Of a stretch of 64,000 nt of DNA, positions 26,459-35,881 are shown one piece after another. Position 1 is the first letter of the stretch; the number at the start of each line of letters is the position of its first letter. This DNA is from Lachnospiraceae bacterium V9D3004 (GTDB lineage Bacteria > Bacillota > Clostridia > Lachnospirales > Lachnospiraceae), in contig JHWW01000006.1 in the NCBI GenBank assembly GCA_000621985.1, positions 62,001-126,000 on the forward strand, given 5' to 3'. Under the pieces are notes generated by a model. It was given only the letters and a program-made list of their open reading frames with translations, was not told the DNA's origin and ran no database searches. A program made the position numbers and the translations under genes.

Positions 26459-28288
26459 ATGTGTGGAATTACTGGTTATACCGGAATGCTGAATGCAAAA
26501 GATATCATAGTTGAAGGATTACAAGCGCTTGAATACAGAGGTTATGACAGCGCGGGTATCGCATTCTGCAGCTCTTCCGGTTCATCTAATAAAACAATTA
26601 CAATAAAGACTGTAGGGAAGGTGTCTAATCTTGCTTCAAAACTTGCAAGCGAGAATATTGATACACACTGTGCCATAGGACATACCAGATGGGCTACTCA
26701 CGGCGGCGTTACAGAAACCAACTCTCATCCGCATTCCTGCGGCAAAGTTACTCTGATACATAACGGTATTATTGAAAATTATCATGAACTTGCAAATGAA
26801 CTGGCAGAGACCGGCAGATATCCGGTGTCACAGACAGACAGTGAGATCGCTGCCATGCTTATTGATTCTTTATATGACGGGGATCCTCACGAAGCAATAC
26901 GCAAAGCTTCCGAAAGACTGATCGGAGCTTATGCATTCTGTATAATATTCGAAGACCGTCCGGGCTCCATATATTCCGTAAGGTGCGGAAGTCCTCTCGT
27001 TGCCGCTTATTGCGAAGACGGCGCATTTGTAGCTTCTGATATCGTTGCTATTATCGAACACTCCAAAGATTATTTTGTACTTCCCGAACATCATATAGCA
27101 CATCTTTCCTCCGAAGGGATCAATGTGGTTGATTATGCGGGAAATACATATGAATGTGATATGCTTCACGTAAGCTGGGATATAGCTGCCGCAAAAAAAG
27201 GCGGTTACGAACATTTCATGCTCAAAGAGATACACGAACAGCCCGATGCACTGCTTAATACTATCACTCCACGTATTATCAACAATCTTCCGGATTTTGA
27301 TGAAGACGGGGTTCCTGACAGCCTGTTCACAGGTATTAACAGAGTCGTCATAACAGCATGCGGAACGGCCATGCATGCAGGAATGCTCGGCAAACTTCTT
27401 ATTGAAAAATATAACCGAATTCCCGTATCGGTTGAGATCGCTTCCGAATTCAGATACGGTAATCCGATTCTTGATGAACATACACTGGTTATTACAATAT
27501 CACAGTCAGGCGAGACCGCCGATACTCTTGCTGCAGTAAGATTGTCAACCGAACTCGGTGCAAAGACCCTTTCGGTTGTTAATGTAAAGGGCTCATCTAT
27601 CGCAAGAGAAAGCGACTATGTACTCTACACCCACGCAGGTCCGGAGATATCAGTTGCCAGTACAAAAGCTTATACGGTACAGCTCTCGATGATGTATCTT
27701 ATCGCCTACAGAATGGCAATGGCAACCGGCAAACTGTCAGATTCCGAAGCAGCTTCAAGAGTTAAAGGACTGCTTAAGTCTATCGACAACATGAAACGTG
27801 TACTAAAATATGATGATGAGCTTAACGAAATAAGTAAGAAGATCAGAAAAGTGGAAAACCTCTTCTATCTCGGCCGCGGCGTTGATTACGCCATCGCTTG
27901 CGAAGGTTCATTAAAATTAAAAGAAATAAGTTATATTCATTCGGAAGCATATGCTGCCGGCGAATTAAAACATGGCACCATATCGCTTATAGTTGATAAT
28001 GTTCCCGTGATCGCATTTGCGACCCAGGAAAATGTATATGCAAAAGTAATATCCAACGTTGTGGAAGTCCGTTCAAGAGGCGCTTATGTAATTCTTGTTA
28101 CCTCAGCCGGAAAACGTGTTGATACAACCCTCTGCGATCATCATATAATACTTCCCGCAATGGATGAAGAATTCACACCGTTTTGTACTGCCGTGATCCT
28201 TCAATATCTTGCATATTTCACTGCAGTAAGGCGTGGTCTTAATGTTGATCAGCCACGTAACCTCGCAAAGTCGGTTACGGTTGAGTAA
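26459..28288 (+). CDS. glmS: Glutamine-fructose-6-phosphate aminotransferase (isomerizing)
   Basis: Makes glucosamine-6-phosphate from fructose-6-phosphate and glutamine, the first committed step to UDP-GlcNAc for peptidoglycan and surface sugars. The 609-residue length is standard. The class II glutamine amidotransferase domain begins with the catalytic Cys2 (MCGITGYTG). HTRWATHG and the N-terminal YRGYDSAGI follow. Two SIS domains (VVITACGTAMHAG, ITISQSGETADTLAA) form the isomerase part, and the C-terminus ends in the invariant PRNLAKSVTVE. GGAATGGAG precedes the ATG. Glucosamine made here would feed the WecB pathway at the right end of the window. Confidence 0.97.
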   Translation: MCGITGYTGMLNAKDIIVEGLQALEYRGYDSAGIAFCSSSGSSNKTITIKTVGKVSNLASKLASENIDTHCAIGHTRWATHGGVTETNSHPHSCGKVTLIHNGIIENYHELANELAETGRYPVSQTDSEIAAMLIDSLYDGDPHEAIRKASERLIGAYAFCIIFEDRPGSIYSVRCGSPLVAAYCEDGAFVASDIVAIIEHSKDYFVLPEHHIAHLSSEGINVVDYAGNTYECDMLHVSWDIAAAKKGGYEHFMLKEIHEQPDALLNTITPRIINNLPDFDEDGVPDSLFTGINRVVITACGTAMHAGMLGKLLIEKYNRIPVSVEIASEFRYGNPILDEHTLVITISQSGETADTLAAVRLSTELGAKTLSVVNVKGSSIARESDYVLYTHAGPEISVASTKAYTVQLSMMYLIAYRMAMATGKLSDSEAASRVKGLLKSIDNMKRVLKYDDELNEISKKIRKVENLFYLGRGVDYAIACEGSLKLKEISYIHSEAYAAGELKHGTISLIVDNVPVIAFATQENVYAKVISNVVEVRSRGAYVILVTSAGKRVDTTLCDHHIILPAMDEEFTPFCTAVILQYLAYFTAVRRGLNVDQPRNLAKSVTVE

Positions 28289-28289
28289 G

Positions 28290-28520
28290 ATGGCAATGGT
28301 TCATTATATTTTACGATCTTACAGGTGTGCTTCCTGCCATCTATATTATCATCCTTGTTATAATTTATCCCGACAAGCAAAATGTCATTTCCATAGTCCT
28401 TTAGCGCGTCGGGATATTTTTTAGAGATGATCTGATCTATCGTAATGCAGTGGCGACGTCTCTTCTCTGTGGATCTTTTCAATCTGTCCTGCTACCGCTA
28501 TGTATCTTCTCTTGCTCCGA
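28290..28520 (-). pseudogene. Remnant of an AAA-ATPase/PD-(D/E)XK (DUF1703-type) gene
   Basis: Two adjacent frames carry pieces of the C-terminal nuclease region of this family. The first is GQIEKIHREETSPLHYD (about 28438-28507). The second is QIISKKYPDALKDYGNDILL, continuing VGINYNKDDNI and KHTCKI (about 28300-28440). Stops and a frame change separate them, and the middle of the domain, with the catalytic core, is missing. The open 77-codon frame that reaches into glmS starts at TTG and ends in antisense glmS sequence, so it is not a functional gene. This is a decay product between glmS and the lipoprotein gene. Confidence 0.7.
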
Positions 28521-28538
28521 TAATGCACTTTATTTAAA

Positions 28539-29240
28539 TTAACGATAATTCGTTCCTGTTCTGTCCTGATATAATTCATATAACGATTTGCCCTGATCTT
28601 CCGGATTCAGATCAACATCTCTTGCATTATCTTTCCATCTGCTGTCATCAGACAGAATATAATAAGCAATATTATGCTGCTTCCATTCATATGCCATATC
28701 TTCAGCTGTGCGGTATGACTTCATATCGCTCCCATGAATCTTATGTTCTCCGATAAGCGCCTGACATATTATTGTCATGTCGTTAATGTCGGTGATCTTA
28801 TATGAATCGATTATCTTCCAGTGATCGGTTGAATATACTGCCTTGAATATCTTATCATCATATGTAAATGAATAACTGCTTCCGTCACCGGCAGGATTGC
28901 TTAATTCTAAGTCATCTTCGGATTCTAAGATCCCTTTACCTGCAGCTGTCGGTTCCGGTTCGGAATCCTTATAATCCGGTGTTGGATACTCCTCTGCTTT
29001 TACGGATGAATCCGATGCTCTGCCCTCTCCACTGATATCGCTTTTTTCTTTCTGACTTGACTCTCCTGTCTGTCCATCTTCTTCGGTCTGATCTTTTCCT
29101 TCTGTCAGTTCTGCTTCGGTGACAGATTGTTCTCCGACTTCATTCTCTATATTGGCTTCACTGTTGTCGGAACACCCCGACAGTATATATATCATTACGA
29201 TTAAAAATATACAGATTATCTTTCTTTTTTTACAACACAT
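28539..29240 (-). CDS. Lipoprotein with acidic linker, downstream of the transglutaminase gene
   Basis: 233 residues. Signal sequence with lipobox LSGC (Cys23), then a Glu/Ser/Asp/Gln-rich spacer to about residue 100, and a C-terminal domain of about 120 residues (SYSFTYDDKIFKAVYSTDHW, IICQALIGEHKIHG). I do not recognise the domain. The ATG overlaps the stop of the transglutaminase gene (ATGTGTTGTAA), so it is the distal gene of the MoxR operon and is translationally coupled. A role outside the membrane, with the transglutaminase, is inferred. Confidence 0.8.
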   Translation of the reverse strand: MCCKKRKIICIFLIVMIYILSGCSDNSEANIENEVGEQSVTEAELTEGKDQTEEDGQTGESSQKEKSDISGEGRASDSSVKAEEYPTPDYKDSEPEPTAAGKGILESEDDLELSNPAGDGSSYSFTYDDKIFKAVYSTDHWKIIDSYKITDINDMTIICQALIGEHKIHGSDMKSYRTAEDMAYEWKQHNIAYYILSDDSRWKDNARDVDLNPEDQGKSLYELYQDRTGTNYR

Positions 29241-31833
29241 ACAATACTCTCCACACCGGGCTTCTTAAAAATTCGTAGAATTTTTCATATTCTTCTGCAC
29301 CTGATACGTACGAAGGCGAGTAAAGAACACGTTCAACATATCCGAAGATTTCTTCGAATTCTTTCTTCATAGCCGCAGTTTCGGCATTATTCTTATCCGG
29401 GGTGTTCTCTCGCATTTTATCATTATCCGGGCTGTCTTCGCTCAGTTTATTCTTGTCGGGGTTATTATCATCTATGATATTATCATCAGAGCTATTATCA
29501 CCCGATATATCCCTGCCCTGATTCTTCTTTACCCGTTTTAATTCATAATAATAATCTGCCAATTCTTCCGCAAGTTCCATAGGCAGAGGATTCTCAGACT
29601 TAATCATCTTCTTTTTCTTGAGTTTTCTTACATATTCGATATATCTGCCATAGACAAGTTTTTTATAATCTCCGTTCTTTAACCATCGTCTGTAACGAAG
29701 CTCTTTAATTATTTTTCGAATAAGCAGAATTAGTATCCAGAACACACATGCAAGCCCGATCACAATTCCGATAGGAATTATTATGATATTCAGATCCGGG
29801 CCGTCATTTTGTGCGATCTCCTGTAAGGTATCGTCTGTTATTGAAATCGTGTCTTCGGAAGTGTCTCCGAGACCAAGATCCACAGTCAACAGATTACGCA
29901 GGAATTCTCCTATTCCTCCGGTCGAAGCCGGCGCCACATTATCAAAATCAGGCGGTGTTACTTCATATGGAATGAAACCTTTGCCTTCAATATATACTTC
30001 CGGCCATGCATGTGCATAAAAGTCGCTCACTTCGACAGAATACTTTCCACTCTCATCAACTTTTCTGCCATTTTCCGCAAGCAATGACGGAGGAATACAA
30101 TATCCTTCAACGTATCTTGCAGGAATCCCCAGATGACGAAGCAGCATTACGGCAGCGGATGCAAAATGCGAGCAGTAACCGTTTTTTTGCGTCTCAAGAA
30201 AATAACGCACAAAATCCGCATCCGTCGGTGTCTTTCCGGGCGACAGAGAGTAAGGATATTCTTCAGGAAATACCTTCTTAATCGCTTTACACGCCAACAG
30301 TCTGAACTCATTGATCGCATTAACATCATTTTCTTTTACTGCTTGTCTGTAAGCCTTTATATCAAGCCCGAGATTATTATGTTCCCTTACAAATGCAGTC
30401 AGATAATTATTCAGATTATTTGATATATAACAGTTATAATCTATGTAACTGTCATACCCGTTAATTTCAGATATACTGTCATCATATTTTTTATAGTGTA
30501 CCTTGGGCAGAGGAAGATACTTTATATCCGATACATATAGAGAAGCTTTATCTCTTCCGTCTCTTCCGGTGAAAAATGAATTATCACGCCTTCCTTTCAC
30601 ATTCTCTGCCAACGTGATATACGGTGTCACAAGCATCCCAAAACTCATATCAAGATAATTGATCTTCATACTTTCGGCAGTCATATCACTGTCCGTAACT
30701 CTCTTAATATATTCCTCATCAAGTTCCGACGCCGAACCCGGATATTCATTCCATCTCTGGCCTGTATATTCCGTTCCGTAATAACCCGGCAGATACAATG
30801 TCTCATTATCATAAGGAACGTATTCGACCACAAGATCTGTCTGGAGATCGGAGCTTACCGAAGACACTCCGCCCAAAGCTCCCCTTGCGAGTCCGTTAAG
30901 AGAATCATATCTGTTAAAGAAACCGTAAAAACCATTTTGAACAAGAATCTTAATATTGTCGTCGAGGATCGCCTTGGCGCTGTCATTTTCCGTCTCACCC
31001 AAACCTCTTTGATATGCAGGAAGCGAAAAAACACATATTGCAAGAGAGAAAATCCCTGCAAAAGATATCGCATACAGGATTCCCTTATGGTTTCCTCTTG
31101 TCGTATAATATGTCTTTTTGAATATCTTATCCCTGACATAATCCGGATCTTTTCTGCCCGTAATCTTAACCCTTGCATATGAACCTCTCTGCAGCAGTCC
31201 CGAAGCGATACAGCCGGTCATTGTAAGGATTATGGATATGATCGGCGGTTTAAGTCCAATATACAGAGGTACTTCAAGCAGTATGAAGGAGATTCCGAAA
31301 GTCTCCGCAAAATTCATGTAACGAGAAACCGTTATATTATACATAATGATCAGGAAAAATGCTATGAAGATCAAAGCTATGGTAATAGTAACATTCCTGT
31401 TGCCGTACAACTCTTCCGAAGACTTGATCACATCCATCTCAAAATGATCTCCGTAAGCATCTCTCACTCTGTTCATTATCGCCTGAAAACCACTGTTTGC
31501 GTACAGATAATATCTAACGAGTTCAACAGTAAATAATATAAGTAAGATCACATAACCCGAATAAAAAAGTATCTTATTCACATAAACGAGCGAAACAAGA
31601 ATGCTTATAAGCGCGATAAAAAATATCACCAGTAATTTATTATAATTTAAAGAAAAAGCATCACAAAAACCGGTGATCGTTCCCGTACATACCAGAAAAA
31701 TGATCAACGCTTTTGAAAGGCACAAAAACAGAGAGCTCGCTCTCTTGCTGCCGTAGATCTCAGTTATGGCAACACCTGACAACTCAAGCTCTTTTTGTCT
31801 TTTTTTCTCCTTAAATGATAATAAACCTGCCAT
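29230..31833 (-). CDS. Membrane transglutaminase-like protein (TgpA/DUF3488 type)
   Basis: 867 residues: an N-terminal block of about six to seven TM helices (35-275), an extracellular part, a transglutaminase-core domain, one TM helix (about 670-695) and a cytoplasmic tail with a DUF4129-like character. Catalytic candidates are Cys554 (NGYCSHFASAAVMLLRHLG), His608 (FYAHAWPEVY) and Glu624 (IPYEVTPPDF, where many members have Asp). Proteins of this kind sit next to MoxR and DUF58 genes in many bacteria. Substrates are unproven. AGAGG precedes the ATG. Confidence 0.9.
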   Translation of the reverse strand: MAGLLSFKEKKRQKELELSGVAITEIYGSKRASSLFLCLSKALIIFLVCTGTITGFCDAFSLNYNKLLVIFFIALISILVSLVYVNKILFYSGYVILLILFTVELVRYYLYANSGFQAIMNRVRDAYGDHFEMDVIKSSEELYGNRNVTITIALIFIAFFLIIMYNITVSRYMNFAETFGISFILLEVPLYIGLKPPIISIILTMTGCIASGLLQRGSYARVKITGRKDPDYVRDKIFKKTYYTTRGNHKGILYAISFAGIFSLAICVFSLPAYQRGLGETENDSAKAILDDNIKILVQNGFYGFFNRYDSLNGLARGALGGVSSVSSDLQTDLVVEYVPYDNETLYLPGYYGTEYTGQRWNEYPGSASELDEEYIKRVTDSDMTAESMKINYLDMSFGMLVTPYITLAENVKGRRDNSFFTGRDGRDKASLYVSDIKYLPLPKVHYKKYDDSISEINGYDSYIDYNCYISNNLNNYLTAFVREHNNLGLDIKAYRQAVKENDVNAINEFRLLACKAIKKVFPEEYPYSLSPGKTPTDADFVRYFLETQKNGYCSHFASAAVMLLRHLGIPARYVEGYCIPPSLLAENGRKVDESGKYSVEVSDFYAHAWPEVYIEGKGFIPYEVTPPDFDNVAPASTGGIGEFLRNLLTVDLGLGDTSEDTISITDDTLQEIAQNDGPDLNIIIIPIGIVIGLACVFWILILLIRKIIKELRYRRWLKNGDYKKLVYGRYIEYVRKLKKKKMIKSENPLPMELAEELADYYYELKRVKKNQGRDISGDNSSDDNIIDDNNPDKNKLSEDSPDNDKMRENTPDKNNAETAAMKKEFEEIFGYVERVLYSPSYVSGAEEYEKFYEFLRSPVWRVLYVL

Positions 31834-31938
31834 ATCTAACCTCTGTCGTATTTAAAAAAAAATCAACTGTTCAGCACCCTAATTCGCATGCTTTTCACCA
31901 AAAATTTTTATGAGTTCATGCGATGTCAAACACTTACT

Positions 31939-32964
31939 CTATACAAGAAGATTGTCCTCATACAGTTTTATATCTCTATCGTGTACAGTGAGAATGATCG
32001 AAGACTTCTGACCCGATGAATAATATGCTTCTCTTGCACTTCCTTCATTATCATAAAGGGGCAGAAAAAACATATTCCTGTAGCACTCATAAAGCATCTC
32101 TTCATTATCTATCACAAAATATTCAAAATCACATACGGAGTTATTAAAAAGACATATCTCAAAACGCTCTCCGGAAGCTATTAACTCTCTTGAAACAGCA
32201 TCAAGTGTTTTAATTGTCTGCTCGATATTATTTCGTTCAAGCTCGGGTAAAATAATAAGCGACATCACTGATGTCCTTTCCATCTCCTTAACCTGAAGAG
32301 AATCGGTTTTTGCACTGAGTTTCCAATGGATCCTTGCAAGACGGTCACCGGGGCGATATTCTCTAATTTCTTTGATATCAGAAGACGGATTCCCCTTAAG
32401 GTCAGGTTCCGAATACTCATCATACCCTTCCGAAAAAGGCATCTCGGGTGCAACAATCTTACCCGAATCCGTCGGAAATACCGGCACCGAGACAGTAAAT
32501 TCGGCAGGAATATACGTGCTCACCATTCCAAGAAATCCCGTAACAAGAAGGCTTTTGGCATTAAAAGAAACCATACCTGTCTTTGACGTCATCGTATTAA
32601 TATATATCCTGTCCTTCTTTGACGGAGCAATGTTAAAATTCAGATAATTAATATTTTTATTCCCATAATAATGATTAGATATATTAAAAGTCAGCCTGCA
32701 TTTCAGAAATGGCAGATATGTCGGGTTATCATATTCAAGGAAAAATATTATATCATTTCCTTTATCAACCGCTGCCGCATCAGTCCCGCCAGAAACTTTA
32801 ATTTTCTTAACATTTATAATAAATAACGGAATAAGTCCCGCAGGAAGAAGGATATAGGGAAAAAGCAGAAAAACAAGATAATTCTGCTTAAAAACGATGA
32901 TAAAAAAAAGTATAAGTATAAATACAAAAAAATATTTTATTATAGACCAAATGTGTATCTTCAT
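31939..32964 (-). CDS. DUF58 domain protein
   Basis: About 341 residues from MKIHIWSIIKYFF. An alternative start at 33075 would overlap the moxR gene by 89 bp and has no ribosome binding site; the GGACGG upstream of 32964 is weak. Two N-terminal TM helices (8-50) are followed by beta-rich sequence and the DUF58 signature GNPSSDIKEIREYRPGD, continuing RLARIHWKLSAKTDSLQVKE. DUF58 proteins resemble von Willebrand A domains in part and act with MoxR ATPases. 22 bp separate it from moxR. Confidence 0.9.
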   Translation of the reverse strand: MKIHIWSIIKYFFVFILILFFIIVFKQNYLVFLLFPYILLPAGLIPLFIINVKKIKVSGGTDAAAVDKGNDIIFFLEYDNPTYLPFLKCRLTFNISNHYYGNKNINYLNFNIAPSKKDRIYINTMTSKTGMVSFNAKSLLVTGFLGMVSTYIPAEFTVSVPVFPTDSGKIVAPEMPFSEGYDEYSEPDLKGNPSSDIKEIREYRPGDRLARIHWKLSAKTDSLQVKEMERTSVMSLIILPELERNNIEQTIKTLDAVSRELIASGERFEICLFNNSVCDFEYFVIDNEEMLYECYRNMFFLPLYDNEGSAREAYYSSGQKSSIILTVHDRDIKLYEDNLLV

Positions 32965-32986
32965 AAGAAATATCCGTCCCGAATCG

Positions 32987-33910
32987 TCACATCGGCATAG
33001 GTACCGAATCAAATGACATTGAAAGAGTTCTTGCAGGAATATATCCCGCTGCTTTCGCTTTTGTGGAAAGTACAACCCTGTGATTGGCTACGCTGAAATA
33101 TACTGCCTTGACATCTTCCGGCACCACATAATTCCTGTTCATTATAAATGCGTGAGCTTTTGACATCTTAAGCAGCGATATACTGGCACGCGGACTAAGA
33201 CCGAGCTGGTAGAGATCATTTCCCCTTGTTATCTCCGTAAGCTTTACTATGTAATCGAGCATAGAATCCGTAATATTAACAGCCTCGACCATATCCTGCA
33301 ATCTTAAGATATCATCCTTTTGCATACAGGGATTAAGACGATCCGTTATCTCGTGGGAATCCCCTTTCAATATATTCACTTCACTGTTATGATCGGGATA
33401 TCCCATAGTCAGTCTTATCATGAATCTGTCAAGCTGTGACTCCGGAAGCTTCTGCGTACCGGAAGCCCCGATAGGATTCTGTGTGGCTATGACAAAAAAT
33501 GGTCTGGGAATAACATGAGTAACACCGTCGACGGTACATTTCTGCTCTTCCATTACTTCCAAAAGCGCAGACTGTGTCTTCGGCGAAGTACGATTGATCT
33601 CATCCGCAAGGAAGAAGTTGGTGAACACAGCGCCCTTTCTGAACGTGAATTCACCTGCATTCTTATCATACATCGTAAATCCCATAAGATCGGAAGGAAG
33701 AACATCCGGAGTGAACTGTATTCTCTTATAATCAAGGTTGAGCACCTTAGCAAATGCTGTTACAAGTGTGGTTTTCCCGACACCGGGTATATCTTCAAGA
33801 AGCACATGTCCGCCGGCAAGAATAGCGCAAAGCACCATGTCAATAACTTCATCTTTGCCGTGGATCACAAGCTTAACCGAACTTCTTACTCTGTCAATCA
33901 TCTCAGCCAT
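32987..33910 (-). CDS. MoxR-family AAA ATPase
   Basis: About 307 residues from MAEMIDRV. GGAGG lies 5 bases before the 33910 ATG, and the longer frame to 33949 has no such site. Walker A GVGKTTLV, Walker B FFLADEINRT, sensor 1 (VIATQNP) and the MoxR-specific arginine-rich region GLSPRASISLLKMSKAHA are all present. MoxR ATPases are thought to act as chaperones that assemble or activate partners, often via vWA/DUF58 proteins. It is the first gene of the MoxR-DUF58-transglutaminase-lipoprotein operon, divergent from the NitT-type importer. Confidence 0.93.
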   Translation of the reverse strand: MAEMIDRVRSSVKLVIHGKDEVIDMVLCAILAGGHVLLEDIPGVGKTTLVTAFAKVLNLDYKRIQFTPDVLPSDLMGFTMYDKNAGEFTFRKGAVFTNFFLADEINRTSPKTQSALLEVMEEQKCTVDGVTHVIPRPFFVIATQNPIGASGTQKLPESQLDRFMIRLTMGYPDHNSEVNILKGDSHEITDRLNPCMQKDDILRLQDMVEAVNITDSMLDYIVKLTEITRGNDLYQLGLSPRASISLLKMSKAHAFIMNRNYVVPEDVKAVYFSVANHRVVLSTKAKAAGYIPARTLSMSFDSVPMPM

Positions 33911-33954
33911 AATATCCTCCATACTATTAAGAAGTAGACGCTTCAACATCCTCC

Positions 33955-34010
33955 GGGTCCAGCACCCCAGTCCCTTGTCGCTTCGCGTAGGGGAACACTG
34001 GGCTGGACCT
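33955..34010. other. Long inverted repeat between divergent operons
   Basis: GGTCCAGCACCCCAGT and ACACTGGGCTGGACC pair over about 15 bp with one or two mismatches around a loop of about 24 bases. It lies in the leader of the MoxR operon, upstream of the NitT-type promoter. It resembles the other GC-rich hairpins of the window and may be a REP-like element or a transcription barrier. Confidence 0.5.
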
Positions 34011-34080
34011 TATAGTCATTTTAACAAACATAACGTGAATACGCAATCTTAGGCTTTGTTATTTTTTTATCAAATAACTA

Positions 34081-34109
34081 TTGACAAGTTTATTATCATC
34101 CTCTATAAT
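34081..34109 (+). promoter_or_regulatory. Consensus sigma-A promoter of the NitT-type importer operon
   Basis: TTGACA (34081-34086), exactly 17 bases, then TATAAT (34104-34109). This is a perfect consensus promoter, so the operon should be strongly expressed unless repressed. It is about 60 bp before the start of the substrate-binding protein. Confidence 0.85.
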
Positions 34110-34126
34110 CGTAAACCATAGCAATA

Positions 34127-34152
34127 CCTACTTAAATGATATGTTTACTAGG
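34127..34152. promoter_or_regulatory. Candidate operator in the importer leader
   Basis: An imperfect inverted repeat, CCTACTTAAA (34127-34136) and TTTACTAGG (34144-34152), lies downstream of the -10 box and runs into the ribosome binding site (GGGAAGGA). A repressor bound here would block a very strong promoter. The regulator is unknown; Rrf2-type factors use sites of similar shape, but this is a guess. Confidence 0.45.
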
Positions 34153-34167
34153 GAAGGATGGATGATT

Positions 34168-35100
34168 ATGAAAAAATCAACGAAAAAAACACTGTTATCA
34201 CTGTTACTGGCACTTACTCTTACCGTATCTTTGACAGCCTGCGGCTCAGGAAAAGACGGCGATGGAAATACGATCAAGATTGCTTATCTGCCCATCACTC
34301 ATTCACTTGCCGTGCTGGAAGAAGCTAAGGAACTTGAACAACAGACCGGCCTTAAGGTTGAACCTGTCAAATACGGTTCATGGCCCGAACTTCTTGACGC
34401 TCTTAATTCCGGCAATGTAGACGGCGCTTCCGTTCTTATAGAACTTGCAATGAAATCTAAGCAGGAAGGCATTGGAATCAAAGCAGTGGCACTCGGTCAC
34501 CGTGACGGCAATGTTATCGTTGTTTCCAATGATATCAATACTGCCGCTGACTTAAAAGGCAAGACATTTGCAATTCCTCACAGACAGTCTTCACATAATA
34601 TTTTGCTTAATGACGCACTTGCAACTGCAGGACTTACGATTGATGATGTGAATGTTACCGAGCTTGCACCTACAGAGATGCCTTCAGCACTCGCAAGCGG
34701 TCAGATCAACGGCTACTGTGTTGCCGAACCTTTCGGTGCGATGGGTGTATCGCTCGGAGCCGGCAAAGTACTGTTCAGTTCGGAAGAACTGTGGGAGAAT
34801 TCACTGTGCTGCGGTCTGGTACTCACTGATAAATTCATCAACGACCGTCCCGATGACGCCAAGTATTTTGTTGAACAATACAAACAGGCAGGCAATGCCC
34901 TTGATAAAGAAAAAGCCAAAGAGATCGCCAAAGAATATCTCAACCAGAGTGATGAAGTTCTTGACACTTCTCTCCAATGGATATCCTACAACGATCTTGA
35001 CATAACCGAGGATACTTATAATACACTCGTTGAAAAAGTTAAGTCTTACGGTTTATCGGATAATCCGCCGGATTATAACGATTTTGTGAAGAATTTTTAA
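34168..35100 (+). CDS. NitT/TauT-family ABC transporter substrate-binding lipoprotein
   Basis: About 310 residues from MKKSTKKT; the start at 34168 follows GGGAAGGA at about 9 bases, and the longer frame has no site. Signal peptide with lipobox LTAC, then the SsuA/NMT1-like two-lobe fold: IKIAYLPITHSLAVLEEA, WPELLDALNSGNVDGASV, DLKGKTFAIPHRQSSHNILL, SALASGQINGYCVAEPFGA. Members bind nitrate, sulfonates, taurine, thiamine precursors or unknown anions, and the sequence does not tell which. The ligand might relate to the CooS protein encoded downstream. Confidence 0.92.
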   Translation: MKKSTKKTLLSLLLALTLTVSLTACGSGKDGDGNTIKIAYLPITHSLAVLEEAKELEQQTGLKVEPVKYGSWPELLDALNSGNVDGASVLIELAMKSKQEGIGIKAVALGHRDGNVIVVSNDINTAADLKGKTFAIPHRQSSHNILLNDALATAGLTIDDVNVTELAPTEMPSALASGQINGYCVAEPFGAMGVSLGAGKVLFSSEELWENSLCCGLVLTDKFINDRPDDAKYFVEQYKQAGNALDKEKAKEIAKEYLNQSDEVLDTSLQWISYNDLDITEDTYNTLVEKVKSYGLSDNPPDYNDFVKNF

Positions 35101-35119
35101 TATATAGGACGTGATGTCA

Positions 35120-35881
35120 ATGAAAAAAATAATATCAATAAAAAATGTGATCATCTCTCTGGCCATACTTATATTATTATGGCAGTTGCTGTTTTCGATC
35201 AGCAATTATGACAAAGCTCTGTTTCCGTCGCCTCTCATGGCATTTGACGCATTAATAGAGATGATAAAAAACGGTCTTCTGCTCGAAAATATAAAAGCAA
35301 GTATGTATCGTTTTGCAATCGGATATGTAAGCTCCGTGTTGATTGCCGTGCTTCTCGGAGTCATACTCGGAAGACTTCAGAGCGTATTCAAGTACATCAA
35401 TCCGGCAGTGCAGCTTATAAGACCGATATCACCGACAGCCTGGATGCCCTTTATAGTTCTTTTGTTCGGGATCGGTGATATACCGGCAATAGTCATAATA
35501 TTCATTGCCGCATTCTTCCCTGTTCTTCTCTCAACGGTATCGGCAGTCGGTAATATCGATCCGATATATCTGAAAGTGTCGAAGAATTTTGGGATAAAAC
35601 AGCCGTCACTTACATGGAAGGTCATATTCCCTGCGGCATTTCCACAGATCGCTAACGGCATACATCTTGCACTCGGTACAGCATGGATATTCCTTGTTGC
35701 AGGTGAGATGGTCGGAGCACAATCAGGGCTTGGCTATCAGATAATTGACGCAAGAAATAATATCCGAGCAGATATTCTTCTAGCTACAATACTTGTGATA
35801 GGAATAATCGGAATTCTGCTTGACGGCTTGTTAAAATTAATAGAAAATGCTATTCTAAAATCCTGGGGAGGTGATGAGTGA
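35120..35881 (+). CDS. NitT/TauT-family ABC transporter permease
   Basis: About 253 residues with six predicted TM helices and the cytoplasmic EAA loop (NFGIKQPSLTWKVIFPAAFPQIANGIHLALGTAW). I chose ATG 35120, about 10 bases after AGGA; a GTG at 35111 and an ATG at 35114 are possible but too close to the site. It starts 20 bp after the binding-protein gene and its TGA overlaps the ATG of the ATPase gene. It forms the import channel with its paired ATPase. Confidence 0.93.
   Translation: MKKIISIKNVIISLAILILLWQLLFSISNYDKALFPSPLMAFDALIEMIKNGLLLENIKASMYRFAIGYVSSVLIAVLLGVILGRLQSVFKYINPAVQLIRPISPTAWMPFIVLLFGIGDIPAIVIIFIAAFFPVLLSTVSAVGNIDPIYLKVSKNFGIKQPSLTWKVIFPAAFPQIANGIHLALGTAWIFLVAGEMVGAQSGLGYQIIDARNNIRADILLATILVIGIIGILLDGLLKLIENAILKSWGGDE

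Noticed and set aside
28249-28482. 77-codon frame ending in STVTDFARLRG on the minus strand
   Set aside because: The tail is the antisense reading of the conserved glmS 3' end (NLAKSVTVE), and the start is TTG after an in-frame stop. I kept only the nuclease-family remnant.
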